Shown: piece after piece, positions 22,701 to 35,411 of the stretch
How positions within the stretch are numbered: the first letter of the stretch is position 1
Layout: each line of letters starts with the position of its first letter
Assembly (NCBI GenBank): GCA_015680905.1
Contig: CM027379.1
Coordinates: forward strand, 102,475,001-102,539,000
Source: Coptis chinensis
Lineage: Eukaryota; Streptophyta; Magnoliopsida; Ranunculales; Ranunculaceae
Reading direction: 5' to 3'
Length of the DNA: 64,000 nt
The notes under the pieces: generated by a model
The model's database searches: none
What the model saw: the letters and a program-made list of their open reading frames with translations, nothing else
Told to the model about the DNA's origin: nothing
Made by a program: the position numbers and the translations under genes

Positions 22701-23745
22701 CAACGCGTCTACATTAAACTAACCTCAAAGAATAATTAATGGAAAATCGAAACTTGATGCAAATGCATTGAACTAATAACCCTAAAACATATTTGTATTA
22801 TATGTAGGGGGAATAAATGTCTCCACAAATATAGTTTTACATTTTAAGTAATGTTTATCATAATTCTTTTATTATGATTGGGAATGCCTTGCTATTCAAG
22901 TAGCTTCAATATTATCTTCGCCACATTGGACATTCTCACAAAACTTCAATCAAACTTCCATTGTTAAACCTAACAATAAAAATAAGTCGGTAAGTTTTAT
23001 CAAGGTTTGATGATTCCTTTTTATAGAGAGTGGTGCAAAAAATTTAAATGAGTAATTAATATAATTTTCATATCTCATAGCTATGCACAGTTGCTAATAT
23101 TTTTTAAAATAATTTAATATAACGACACCCGTTTGTAGGACACGTTCATGTGATAAAAAATTTCAATTGGGAGTAGTGTATTATTTGAGGATATGGAAAC
23201 AATCAATCTGTTTTAGTGATTTGTACACATTAGTACGTATGCTGAGCGGTGATGATTTACCGCTGAATCATCATAAATATAATAAAACTATTATACAAGC
23301 TAGATCGAGTTTAAGATAATTCCATTTGAAAATTACAGATTAATATCCTAAACAACAAAGTGAAGAGGCTATCTCAATTTGATCCCTTAGTTTCCAAGTA
23401 CTTATACACCATAATCACTGCTCATTAACGTATTTCGGTTTATTTTCAATAAAAATATATTCTGATTCAAAAATTTGCCTCTAAATCACCATAAATCTAA
23501 GAAAACTAGTATACAAGCTAAATCGAGTTTAAGATAATTATATTTGAAAATTATGGATTAATATCTTAAACCACAAAGTGAAGAGGCAATCTCAATTTGA
23601 TCTCTTAGTTTCCAAGTACTTATGCATCATAATCGCTGCTCATTAACGTATTTCGGTTTATTATCAATAAAAATATATTCTGATTCGAAAATTTGTGTGA
23701 GACATTTTGTAAAGCCTTTTTAGCAAACAAAATATTTAATAGTTT
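19756..23745 (+). repeat. Composite 55-bp minisatellite unit, copy 2 (~4.0 kb, lacks module A)
   Basis: Layout: array B (19756-20745, about 18 units, including a local duplication of units near 19960-20260), module C (20746-21260), array D (21261-22790, about 28 units), module E (22791-23180), block F of two ~218-bp units (23181-23690), then the tail TGTGAGACATTTTGTAAAGC (from 23695). The join to copy 1 at about 19755 goes directly from the tail into array B, so module A is missing. Variant 55-bp units keep the same order as in copies 1 and 3. Confidence 0.85.
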
Positions 23746-25974
23746 TACAATTTAAATAGATTTTCTCTCTCCTATGTGTCACTCTAATATGAGAGTTAGA
23801 TTTTTCTCTATCCTATGTGGCACTATAATATGAAAGATAGTATTTTCTAATAGCCTACAGTCCTACCTACGTTGAACCTCTTTGGAGAGTTTGAGTGTAT
23901 TTCTAATTCTTATATTTGGAGCTCTTTGGAGAGTTTGAGTATATTTCTAATTCTTATATTTGGAGAATTTGAGTGTATTGTCAATTCTTATATATTTGAT
24001 AAAATAAAATAAAAAAATTGCTAAAAAATATGTGATTTGTAGAATGTAACAATTTTATTGTTCTAATTTTTATATATTTGATCAAATAAAAAAATTGCTA
24101 AAAAATAAGTGATTTGTAGAAACTAATTCCATATTACAAATCATACAATTTTAGTGTCTATGAGACTATGATAAAACACCGACTTATTTCGAATATATCT
24201 TTAACGCGTAACAATTATACTAAAAATAACATCACAAAATATATAATAGGAAATGAAAAAAAAAAAAAATAACGACAAAGCAATAATGACAAATATTTTA
24301 AAATATGTATAATATTGAATGAAACTAACGTAAAAAAAACAATTAATGGGGAACCAAAAACTGGATGCAAATGTATTGAACTAACCTCAAATAATATTTA
24401 ACGGAAAATCGGAAACTGGATGCAAATACAAGCATTAAACAAATCTTAAAAATTAATTAATAGAAAATCGGAATATGGATACAACTACATTAAACTAACC
24501 TCAAAGAATAATTAACAGAAAATCAAAACTTGGATGCAAATACATCAAACTAACATTAAAAATAATTGTCATAAAATCGAAACTGGATGCAAATACATTG
24601 AGCTAACCCTCAAAGATTAAATTAACAGAAATCGAAATTGAATACAACCGCATTGAACTAACCTCAAAGAAAAATTAATTATAAATTAGAAACATAATGC
24701 AAATCGTGGAACTAATCTTAAAAAATAATTAACGGAAATCGAAACTATATGCAAATACAACTTTATCAAATAATAAACGAGAAATCGAAACCTGGATGCA
24801 AATACATTAAATTAATCTCACGAGAATAATTAACGGAAATCAAAAAACTGGATGCAAATGCATCGAACCGACTCTTTGAGAACAATTAACGCGAAATTGG
24901 AAATTGGATGCAAATGTATTAAACTAGCCAAAAAAAATAATTAACGATAAATCAGAAACTGGATGCAACGGCATTGAATTGATCTCAAAAAATAAATAAC
25001 GGGAATTGGAAATTGGATGCAACTGCATTAAACTAACCTCAAAATATAAATAACGGAAAATCAGAAACTGGATGCAAATGCATTGAACTAACCTCAAAAC
25101 ATAATTGGGTTATATGTTGTGGGAATGTCTCGATAAATATAGTTTTGTATTTAAAATGATGTTTATCTTATCTCTTTTCGTATTCAACTAGCTTCAATAT
25201 ATATGAACTTCGCTTTATTAGGCAATCTCACAAAACATCAATCAAACTTCTATTATTAAACAACAAAATGAAGTTGAAGGATTTTATCAAATGCAAGTTT
25301 TTTTTTTTAATGGAGAGTGAGGTTTTCACGTTATAAGAAATTTGGTTTAGTGATAAATATAATATTAATATATAATAGTTCTGCATATTTGCAAATATTT
25401 TTCAGAATAATTAATATAACAACACCCGTTCGTAGATAATCTTTGAAGATCGATTCCATATAGTGAGTCATGCATAATTTAAAGAATAATTAACTGGAAA
25501 TCGAAAACTGAATAATCTTCGATGATCCCACATAGTAAATTAAGCATAATTTACTTTTTATGTCATGTTTGCAATGACACTACAGATGGATCAGTAGAAC
25601 TTGGTATTACACACCACATTAGATAATTATAAGGAAATCGAAAACTGGATTCAAATACATAACTGAGCTCAAAGAGTAATTAACGGGAAATTAGAAACTT
25701 TATACAAATTGCATTAAACTAACGACAGAGAATAATTAATGGGAAATTAGAAATTGGATGCAAATCTTTGAAAAATATTTAACCAAAAATCGGAAATAGT
25801 ATGCAAATACATCAAACAAACCTCAAATAATAATTAATGGGAAACCAAAAACTTGATGCAAATGCATTGAACTTAACTCAAAAAATAATAAACAAAAAAT
25901 AAAAAACTGAATGCAACTGCATTGAACTAACCTCATAGAATAATTGGTGGGAAATTGGAAACTAAATGCAAATG
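23746..25974 (+). repeat. Composite 55-bp minisatellite unit, copy 3, first part
   Basis: Layout: module A (23746-24340, with two or three ~45-bp GGAGAGTTTGAGTxTATTTC subrepeats), array B (24341-25100), module C (25101-25620) and the start of array D (25621-25974). Array D is cut by the Athila element inserted at 25975 and resumes at 35412. Confidence 0.85.
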
Positions 25975-27544
25975 TGATAAGTGCTCAAAAAGTGCTATTT
26001 AACCCTCGATTATGCCTCTTGTTTAGCCATCTTAGTGGACTAATAGTGTTTATAAGTTGTGTTTTAAGATTCTACAGGTGAAAAAGAGAGTTTTGTAGAA
26101 TATTAGAGAAAATGGGGTAAAACGAAGCAATTCGGAGCATTAATGATCACATGGGAGGTCCGTGGACAATCATGGAGAAGGCCAAGGAATTGGAGCTATT
26201 AAATATGCGACTTGGACCTATTTTAAAGTCTATTTGGAAGCCCAAGGCCAAAGGATTCGTTGCTTGGATCAAAGTCCGCAAAAGAGGATAGAAGGATAGA
26301 AGCGTAAGAGAGAAAATCGGCTTATCGTGGGGACGGACGATGGATCGAAAGGTCCGGACGATTGAAATGCGTCTGGGGCCGATAAATTGAGCGTCCGGAT
26401 GCATTGATTAAGTCCGGGACGATGGATAATGCGTCCCGCACGCATGAATCGACAATCGTAGCTAATTCCTTCCGGTTTGAAGGCGAAGTCGGACTCTCGA
26501 AAAAGAAACCTATTTGTATTAGGAAACAAATGACGGTTTGGAATGCTTCTAGAACTCATTGTAACCCCTATAAATAGAGGACCTAAGTGCCTCATGTAAT
26601 TGGCCAATTCACTTATATTCTTGTCTCCAGAACTTGAGGCAGAGAGTCTTAATAAATTATTCTTTCTAGTCTTATGTTCTTCAACTCTTCTTCTTCTTGT
26701 TCTTCCTTCTTTATGGAAGGCTAATCTTCTCCTTCAAGGGAGGAGATGAAGCCAATGCTTAAGGTTTAATGATTCTTCTGGTTCATGATGTTCTTCAATC
26801 AGGTTAGTTCTTTATGTTTGTAGTTATTAGTTCCATTGCCCACACCAGGGGATGGAAGTATATAATAGAATTTATATTTTGCAATATTAATATCATGCTA
26901 CTGTTCTTTACTTTTCTTCTAGTAGTGTAATTCTTTAGAGTTAGGGAAGTATTCTTTGTGTTGCCTTAGAAGGGGTAGCTCAGGGAGTGGCTGCCTAGGG
27001 GAAGTATTCTTTGTGTTTGCCTTAAGTGGTGATTCATTGAATGTCGCCCTATTAGGAAGTACTCCTTGATGTTGCTCTTGGTAATACATTGAATGGCTGC
27101 CGAGCTTACATAAAAGGAAAGAAGATATTAATAGCATAAACATAGGAACAACCTTAAGTAGAGTTAGTTGTTAACGATGTTTAGATCGATAGGGTATCGG
27201 CTCGCCGATCGTTCTTAATTGTAGTCTACTTGTAAAACAACCATGAAGCGAGAAGGTCATAGATTAAAAGTATTGGTGGATTCTAATATCTTGAATTCCC
27301 TCTTATAAATTCTCAACAGGTTTAGTTAGTTTAGCTTAGTTTAGCATTAGAATCTACAATCTATAATATTAGTTTTTTAATCCCTCAAACCCCTTTCCAA
27401 GATCGTTCTTCATATAAACATACACTTAAAAGTGGAACGATACCCTACTCATCCTTTACTTATTGAGGGATAATTAGGTTTTGATACGCTTCTCTTTTGT
27501 TCAACGACCATACCACATCTCACATCCAAAAAAGAGGTTGGTCA
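25975..27544 (+). repeat. 5' LTR of the Athila element
   Basis: It begins TGATAAGTGCTCAAAAAGTG and ends GAGGTTGGTCA; the 3' copy ends in GATCA, so the termini are TGAT...ATCA. A TATA-like CTATAAATAGAGGACC at about 26569-26584, preceded by CATTGTAACCCC, is a plausible core promoter. Differences from the 3' copy cluster in a CG-rich part near 26310-26460, as expected from deamination of methylated cytosines. Confidence 0.9.
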
Positions 27545-27545
27545 A

Positions 27546-27559
27546 TGGCGCCGCTGCCG
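27546..27559 (+). other. tRNA-Asp type primer-binding site
   Basis: TGGCGCCGCTGCCG lies one base after the 5' LTR. It matches the complement of the 3' end of plant tRNA-Asp (TGGCGCCGTTGCCG) at 13 of 14 positions. Priming with tRNA-Asp is usual for Athila elements. Confidence 0.8.
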
Positions 27560-28057
27560 TTTTAAGTTGTTTATGTTTAACGTTTTTTTTCAAGATTAGA
27601 ATTTTGGATATTGAGGTAATTTTAGCCGCGATCATCCATCCTTTTAAGAAAGAAAGAAGCTTGAAGGACATCTCAAGACAAGATCTACCATCCGGGGTTA
27701 GTCGAATCTTCATTCTTTTATTGCTTTCTTAGTATAGTTGCATCATAGTTTAGTTTTATTGCTTTCTAGTATAATTGCATTTAGGATCTTTTCAACAATT
27801 GAAGTTGTAAGCCAACACAAATGAAATATCGACTCTAGTATTTCTTGTCCGAATCTTGACAAACGGACTATCGTCGTAGGCAATTGGTACTTAAGCAATC
27901 CAAGTGATTCACCATAACCCTAGAAGAGACGAAATTTTAGACAATGGCGAGATACTAGTTGCAAAGCCCAACCCAAATTGAAGGAAAGTAGTTTTATATT
28001 CTAGTATAATTTAGAATAGTTGCATATTAGTTTAATTACCTTCAAGCATAGTAGGAT

Positions 28058-28059
<2 letters not shown>

Positions 28060-28095
<36 letters not shown>
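28060..28095 (+). repeat. 36-base T homopolymer in the Athila leader
   Basis: An uninterrupted T-run lies between the primer-binding site and the gag-like region. A 45-base A-run at 32907-32951 lies in the 3' non-coding part of the same element. Such runs are prone to length error in sequencing and assembly. Confidence 0.9.
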
Positions 28096-28097
<2 letters not shown>

Positions 28098-28199
28098 TGT
28101 ATTTTCCCCGTCGTCCATATCATCGTCCAAGAAGAACACAACAACAGTGGACAAGGTTTAACAACCGACTCACAAGAATACTAGACGAGATTAATACAA

Positions 28200-29200
28200 T
28201 GGCGCATTACACAATGATGGAGGTGTTTTGGACACCAATAATCCCCCGGCTATCCCACCCATGCAAGCACAACAAAGGAAGAAGGCGGCGATTTCTATTC
28301 GCCAATTATTGGAGACCCACCCAAAGATATTGTTTTTCCGTGAGACGAAGCTAATCAATTTGAACTTAGAGCATCGCGAATCTCTATGCTTCCAAAGTTC
28401 AATGGTTCGCATAATGTTGACCTTTATGTTCACATGAACAAATTTCTATCATCCTCGAACTTTCAAGAACCGAATATCAAGGATGAGAGTATCAAGTTAA
28501 TTCTTTTTCCACTCTCCCTCGAAGGTAAAAGCATCCGAATGGTTAACCGCGACAAAGTACCGATCAATTCAATCAACAACCGGGAGAAGTTGAGAACAAA
28601 GTTTATGAACAAGTTCTACCCCACCCCGAAGACAGATGCCATCAAGAAGCCATCGACAATTTCAAAGGGAAGGTGGTGAAGAATATCATCAAAGCTGGGA
28701 AAAATTCAATAATCTGCTAGTCTCATGTCCACATCATGGTTATGATAAAGAGCACACCGCTCATTTTTTCTTTTCGAGGACTTTCTACTATGAACAAGCG
28801 GATGATACTGATCAATGCATCAAGGTAAGTTTACATCATTGGATGGAGAAAAGCCTACAACTTTCTCGAGAATTTAGTCAAGACACTCAACACGGAGTAC
28901 TAGCAACGAGGGACGTAGCTAGAGTGGAGGGTGTCGAAGAAATTTGGCAACCAAATTCAAGATGACCCAAATCAAGCAATGCTATCAATTATGGCAAGCC
29001 TATCAACGGGACTTGAAAATCTAAACAAGAAGTTTGATCGGTTCTCCATGAATCCTCCAAAACCAAACAATTTCCAAGCTAAACCTCTCGACCATCCAAG
29101 CCTTGTTATACCATTTGTGAGCTATGTTACGATGAAGGCCACACCAATCAAGAGTGTTCAGATTATCCGGATACTAATGCAGGGCATGTAGTATCAACTC
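28200..29200 (+). mobile_element. Athila gag-like region (fossil)
   Basis: The translated pieces contain the gag core pattern: PKFNGSHNVDLYVHMNKFL at about 28385, an LPLSLEGKSIR-like stretch, then NNREKLRTKFMNKFYPTPKT, EEYHQSWEKFNNLLVSCPHHG and the end of the capsid-like domain. The order fits the Retrotrans_gag family of Athila elements. The region is decayed and not expressible as a single protein. Confidence 0.8.
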
Positions 29201-30229
29201 TTTAGGAAGAAATAACCCGATTCAATCGAGGACGAGCATTATTGGAAGCCACAAAATACAAATCGGAGGAATTTTCCTCCGGGATTCCAAAATCACCAAA
29301 TCGGTTCGAATAACCGATGTCGGTTCCAAAACCGCCAAAGAACCATACGAAATCAACGGTCATACCGAACCAACAATACCAAGCCAACACAAACGAGAGT
29401 TAGTACGGATCTTATGAGTGGATATATTGCCCTACGCCTCGGTCGAGCAAAGCGGTTATCCCACATCCGGAAGAAGCTATCACCACCATTGTCAATGAAA
29501 TAAAACGCACAAATCAAAGAACCCGAAGTTGGAGAATAACTTTAGTGTCATTCAAGGCCGATAGGGCAAATCGCCTGCCGCCTTGACAAAAGATCAAAAG
29601 GAGCATTACCAAGCCCGGTAGAGCCAAATCCGAAAAGGAAGAGGTGTCTTGCGGGTGGATAACCCGGAGATTACTCGGTCGAATGCCCAAGTTAATTCTC
29701 ATCACCACTCGAGGTCGCAAGAAAGTTGATAACAAGATTGTCTATGAACCAGAAAAGATTCTCGGAGCCTAAGGTAACTTATGTCCCCACCATCCCACCC
29801 AGTTCTAACATTCGGATATATCTAGTGTTGTGCAACTCGGCAAGAAATCAAGGCAAAAGAAGTTGAAGGAACTACTATGGAAGTAAGTAAGAAGAAGCCA
29901 TCACGAGTGACTCCACTGTCCACTCCACTAATTGTTACCAAGTCAACCGCTCGAAAAGAAGAGAACCGATTTTGAAGAATCCGCCCAAAGACCGTTTCCT
30001 TCAAAACTAGTGAATACCGAGAAAAAGATGACCGAAGACAAGGAGATTTGCGATGTATTTTAGAATTTACAGATTAATATCCCATTTCGACCCCGCCATC
30101 AAGCAAGTTCCCTCAGATGCCAAGTTCCCGAAAGATCTAGTAAAGAAGAAGACCAACATTCGAAAAGAAGCTTTTATCGCCAAAGATGTTCATCGCATCT
30201 ACGAATCTATCGGTTGTGGAACCGAAAAG

Positions 30230-31590
30230 ATCCCGGAAGTCCAACTGCTTACATGCGATCGAGATTCTTTGGAGGAACAAGCTTTATTAGATTTGGGTGC
30301 CGGTGTGAATCTTCTACCATATTTCGCCTATGAGAAGTTGGGCTTGAAGGATCTAAAACCGACCGATGTTACTTTACAACCAGCGATAGATCGATGAAGA
30401 TACCTAGAGGACTAATTGAAGACGCCATAGTCAAGATCGAAGATTTCTATTATCCGGTTGATTTCATAGTACTTTCGACCACGTAACCTACATCCGGTAG
30501 GCAAATACCAATCATTCTAGGCGCACCATTCTTGGCCACCGCAAATGCACTCATCAACCGTCAAAAAAAAATATGACGTTATCCTTTGGTAATATGAGAG
30601 TCGAAACCAATATCTTCCATACGTTACAGGAACCACAAGAGGTGTGTGCTGTGAACGAGGTTTGTATGATTGAAGCGTTAGCACAGGATTATCTGACTCA
30701 TTCATATCCTGCTGACAAGTTGTCGAAAGCTCTGACAGACTCAGACTTCGGTGAGGAACTTAGTGTTGAGGCAATGCCTGATGGACCATATAAAGAGCTT
30801 AAGAAGGAGCCGCCTAAGCTAGAATTGAAGCCTTTGCCGTCTACACTCAAGTATGTTTTTCTTGGGAGATTTGGGAACCTACCCAAGAGTCATTGCATCG
30901 ATTTGATCAAGAGCAGAATCCGTGTTAGTAGCACTTTTAAAGGAACACAAGTCAGCTATAGGTTGGACAATTGATGATATCAAGGGGATCAGCCCTATGA
31001 TAGTTCAACATAGATTCATCCGGAAGAGGATTCCAAGACTTCTAAGCAAGAGGTTGTCAAACTCCTTGACCAGCCGACATTATCCACCCCCCGCTTTACG
31101 ATAGTCGATGGGTTAGTCCAGTTCAAGTTGTGCTTAGAAGAAGTCCGGAACCACAATGTCGAGAATGAGAACAATGAGTTGATTCCAACCGAATCTCGAC
31201 CGATGGAGAGTTTGCATCGACATTACGGGAAGTTGAATAGCGATCGAGGAAAGATCATTTTCCATTGCCTTTCATCGATCGATATTTGAAAGATTAGTGG
31301 ACAAGCTTCCTACCACTTTCTTGATGGTTACTTTCGGGATACTTTCGGATCCATATTCACCCCGAGGACCAAGAGAAGACATTCACATGTCCTTTGAGGA
31401 TTGTGCGCATCATCTCTCCTTAGTCCTTAAACGTTGTTGCGATACCAACTTAGTTCTCAACCGGGAAAAGTGTCACTTCATGGTAAAGGAAGGGATATTC
31501 TTTGAAGGAATTCTAGTAGATCGAGCGAAAATGTCTACAGAAGTAAGCATGTTGTCGAAAGATCGGTTTGAGATGGAAACCTAAGTATTC
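30230..31590 (+). mobile_element. Athila protease and reverse-transcriptase-like region (fossil)
   Basis: About 30270-30400 reads ALLDLGAGVNLLPYFAYEKL, the aspartic-protease region of Athila (usually DLGAS with NLMPYS). About 30830-31020 has the pre-RT text EHKSAIGWTIDDIKGISP, and about 31370-31530 matches the end of RT (LKRCCDTNLVLNREKCHFMV). Large parts of RT, RNase H and integrase are missing or unrecognisable, so the element could not have moved by itself in this state. Confidence 0.8.
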
Positions 31591-32903
31591 CCCACTGTTA
31601 GTTTATGGGATTTACTCCCTGTGACCTTCAAAGGAAGATTATTTGTATGGCTCGTGTAGGGTTCGGTAAAAGTCCATTTGCACATAAGAGGAGAGAGTCG
31701 TAAGCTAGGTTCTTTGTAAGAATTGTCATTCAAACTTGTCCCGGTTTCTGACCATTAAGAGAAAATTGTTGGTACAAGGTATACTTTTGTCAATCACATC
31801 TTCGAGAGATCGGAAGAATTCCTACAAAGTGGAACCTAGTGGGTGGGAATACTAGTCTTGAGGATCGACTATAAAGGACTCAAAAGTCTTGAGGATCCGA
31901 CTTTAAAAGACTCACATTACGCCTTGGGGATCCGACGTAAAAAGACCTAAAAATTTGTTTCTTGAACTAATTCGATATTCGCATCAATGGTAATATCCTA
32001 CCTTTTTCTCATCCATTTCATTTACTTTTTATACATTGAGGTCAATGCATGCATAAGTAGGGGGGGGTGTACTTGAGAAATGAATTTCAAAAATAGTTTT
32101 CAAAAACAAAAATATTTTTGTTTCTATATCGAAGAAGATGAAAAATGAATTTTAATGATGAGTCCGGGATATAGATTCTATAATTGCTTAGTGTGAGTTT
32201 GATAGATAGTTGATATTATTGATTTCATTACCGCTTAGACTATTTATTATGCTCGGACATAGTTCTTATTGATAGAATTCTTTATCAAGGCACCACCATA
32301 ATACTTGGTCAATTTTGTGTACTTTTGCTAGAAGAGAGATTTAAACCCCTAGTAAACTGGAAGTAGAATTTTTAGACTTAGCCCGTGAGACTTGAGCTTT
32401 ATACCCATTTTTGGAGAGTTCTTACGAAAAATCCGGTCTTAGTGACTCATCATCTTTCAGTTCTTTATGTCGTTGTAATATAGTCTCATTATTCTTTAAT
32501 TTGGTTAATCACGGGTGACATCAACTGGGGAGATAGCCATTAGGTCTTGTAGTCTATTCAAAACAGAGTATCATACTTGATAAGTCAAGTAGTGAACCCA
32601 TTCAAATTTCCTTTATCCCACCTAGTAGGACCATCATGTTAAACCTTTTCATACTTTACAATAAGCCATTTTCTTTCATAAAACCCCCTTACCCTTTACC
32701 CAACTCTAGACAAGGAGTATAGCCAAAATCTTTATCACCCATACCCATATGTTTATGAGAATACGAGGGACACAAAGAGGAAGAAAGAGCACAAAAGGAA
32801 GATTACAAGGAAATACCAGAGAGATACAATAAAGACCATCATTCTGTTTCTAAGTGAAAGAAGCTAGTGGAAAACAAGCATATCCAAGAGTACTAATCAA
32901 GGA

Positions 32904-32954
<51 letters not shown>

Positions 32955-33833
32955 GATGGATGGATGGAAAAGCTAAGATAAAGAATTTTCTCTGCAATAC
33001 TGAGAATTTGAAGAAATCTTCCAAAGAAAGAAGCAAAACCCTTAGTATTTTCGGGAAACAACCTAAGAATCCTTTTTACCTTTCCTTCATAAACCAATAC
33101 CCAAGCCAAGTTACAACCCACGACTTATCACTACAAGATGGTAGTGCGAAGTCTAGAATAGGTGAGAGGATGCTAAAGTGAAGGACCCGACACTTCATAT
33201 GTGATTGACATTCTTTCCATGAGACTACTTTTATTCAGAAGTCTGTTTTTCAAGGTAGTATGTGGGATGTTCGTATGCATTATTCTTTTCCCCACATACA
33301 TGAGGTAAAATAGTAGACCATTTTCTGAGAGATTCTTTGTTGAGAGTATGACTGGTGAGGATTGAAAGTCGAGATTATCTACCTATGGTAAACTAGGGAT
33401 TCCATTTCTTAGATAGGAGAGTATAGGAGATTGACTAAGTACACACATAAGCCTTGATTAAGAATTTTGTCAATTTTTACTATCTCCCATCATAATCTAT
33501 GAGTCTTTGCAGTAATGTAGTTAGCAATGGAGATCGTCTGTTGGAGTAAGCACTAAGTGGGTAAGGAATTTCTCTCTCTGAAAAATACTATCATTCTTGA
33601 ACATGCTATTGATTGATTTTGTGGGTATATCACCTGAAAACCCTCACGAGACTATAACTCGTCCTTTTTGGAGAACTTAAAGGTTTAAAGCCTTGTTGCA
33701 TATGGTAAATGCAATCGCGATGCCTGTGAAAATGAGTTAGGATTTTATTTTTGTTATTAGGATATGATTTTGATCACTTATCTATTTTTTATCTTATTTG
33801 CTAAGAGACTAGCAAAAGGTTAGTTGAGAGTTG
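31591..33833 (+). mobile_element. Athila 3' non-coding part
   Basis: No protein domain is recognisable here. Athila elements often carry an envelope-like frame in this position, but I see no convincing one. The stretch contains the 45-base A-run (32907-32951), and its 3' edge just before 33834 is purine-rich (about 33805-33832), a weak candidate polypurine tract. Confidence 0.6.
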
Positions 33834-35411
33834 TGATAAGTGCTCAAAAAGTGCTATTTAACCCTCGATTATGCCTCTTGTTTAGCCATCTTAGTGGACT
33901 AATAGTGTTTATAAGTTGTGTTTTAAGATTCTACAGGTGAAAAAGAGAGTTTTGTAGAATATTAGAGAAAATGGGGTAAAACAAAGCAATTCGGAGCATT
34001 AATGATCACATGGGAGGTCCGTGGACAATCATGGAGAAGGCCAAGGAATTGGAGCTATTAAATATGCGACTTGGACCTATTTTAAAGTCTATTTGGAAGC
34101 CCAAGGCCAAAGGATTCGTTGCTTGGATCAAAGCCCGCAAAAGAGGATAGAAGGATAGAGCAGAAGAGAGAAAATCGGCTTATCGTCCGGGACGATGGAT
34201 CGAAAGGCCCGACGCGTTGAATACGCCCGGGGACGATAAATCGAAAGGCCCGGATGCATTGATTAAGTTTGGGGACGATGGATAATGCGTCCGCATCGAG
34301 CATGAATCGACATTGTTGTAGCCAATTCCTTCTCAGTTTTGAAGACGAAGTCGGACTCTGAAAGAAACCTATTTGTATTAGGAAACAAATGACGGTTTGG
34401 AATACTTCTAGAACTCATTGTAACCCCTATAAATAGAGGACCTAAGTGCCTCATGTAATTGGCCAATTCACTTATATTCTTGTCTCCAGAACTTGAGGCA
34501 GAGAGTCTTAATAAATTATTCTTTCTAGTCTTATGTTCTTCAACTCTTCTTCTTCTTGTTCTTCCTTCTTTATGGAAGGCTAATCTTCTTCTTCAAGGGA
34601 GGAGATGAAACCAATGCTTAAGGTTTAATGATTCTTCTGGTTCATGGTGTTCTTCAATCAGGTTAGTTCTTTATGTTTGTAGTTATTAGTTCCATTGCCC
34701 ACACCAGGGGATGGAAGTATATAATAGAATTTATATTTTGCAATATTAATATCATGCTACCGTTTTTTCTTTTCTTTTCTTCTAAGTAGTGTAATTCTTT
34801 AGAGTTAGGGAAGTATTCTTTGTGTTGCCTTAGAAGGGGTAGCTCGGGGGTGGGCTGCCTAGGGGAAGTATTCTTTGTGTTTGCCGTAGTGGTGGTGATT
34901 CATTGAATGGTCGCCTATTAGGAAGTACTCCTTGATGTTGCTCTTGGTAATACATTGAATGGTCACCTCGAGCTTACATAAAAGGAAAGAAGATATTAAT
35001 AGCATAAACATAGGAACAACCTTAAGTAGAGTTAGTTGTTAACGATGTTTAGTCCAAGAGGGCATCGGCACTCGCCGATCGCCTAATTGTAGTCTACTTG
35101 TAAGAACAACCATGAAGCGAAGGTCATAGATTAAAAGTATTGGTGGATTCTAATCTCTTGAATTCCCTCTTTATAAATTCTCAACAGTTTAGTTAGTTTA
35201 GCTTTAGTTTAGCATTATAATCTACAATCTCTACAATATTAGTTTTAATCCCTCAAACCCCTTTCCAAATTCGTTTCTTCATATAAACATACACTTAAAA
35301 GTGGAACGATACCCTACTCATCATTTACTTATTGAGGGATAATTAGGTTTTGATACGCTTCTTTTGTTCAACGACCATACCACATCTCACATCCAAAAAA
35401 GAGGTTGATCA
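33834..35411 (+). repeat. 3' LTR of the Athila element
   Basis: It is nearly identical to 25975-27544 over about 1578 bases, from TGATAAGTGCTC to GAGGTTGATCA, with small indels mainly in the CG-rich middle. It is followed by the target duplication AAATG at 35412-35416. Confidence 0.9.

Larger units (their letters stand above)
25975..35411 (+). mobile_element. Athila-clade Ty3/gypsy element, full length but decayed
   Basis: The element is bounded by two LTRs of about 1.57 kb and flanked by the 5-bp target duplication AAATG (25970-25974 and 35412-35416). It lies within the 55-bp array, and the array sequence is continuous across the insertion. Order: 5' LTR 25975-27544, primer-binding site 27546-27559, gag-like region about 28200-29200, protease-like region about 30230-30400, reverse-transcriptase-like region about 30830-31590, a long non-coding 3' part, 3' LTR 33834-35411. 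The tRNA-Asp type primer site and the gag and protease texts point to Athila. Coding capacity is broken at many places (well over ten). By eye the LTRs differ at a few percent of sites, suggesting an age of the order of one to a few million years. Confidence 0.9.

Noticed and set aside
31591-33833. Possible envelope-like frame in the Athila 3' part
   Set aside because: The only open frames are short (73-74 codons) and overlap the A-run or are low complexity; no transmembrane or envelope-like features could be supported.
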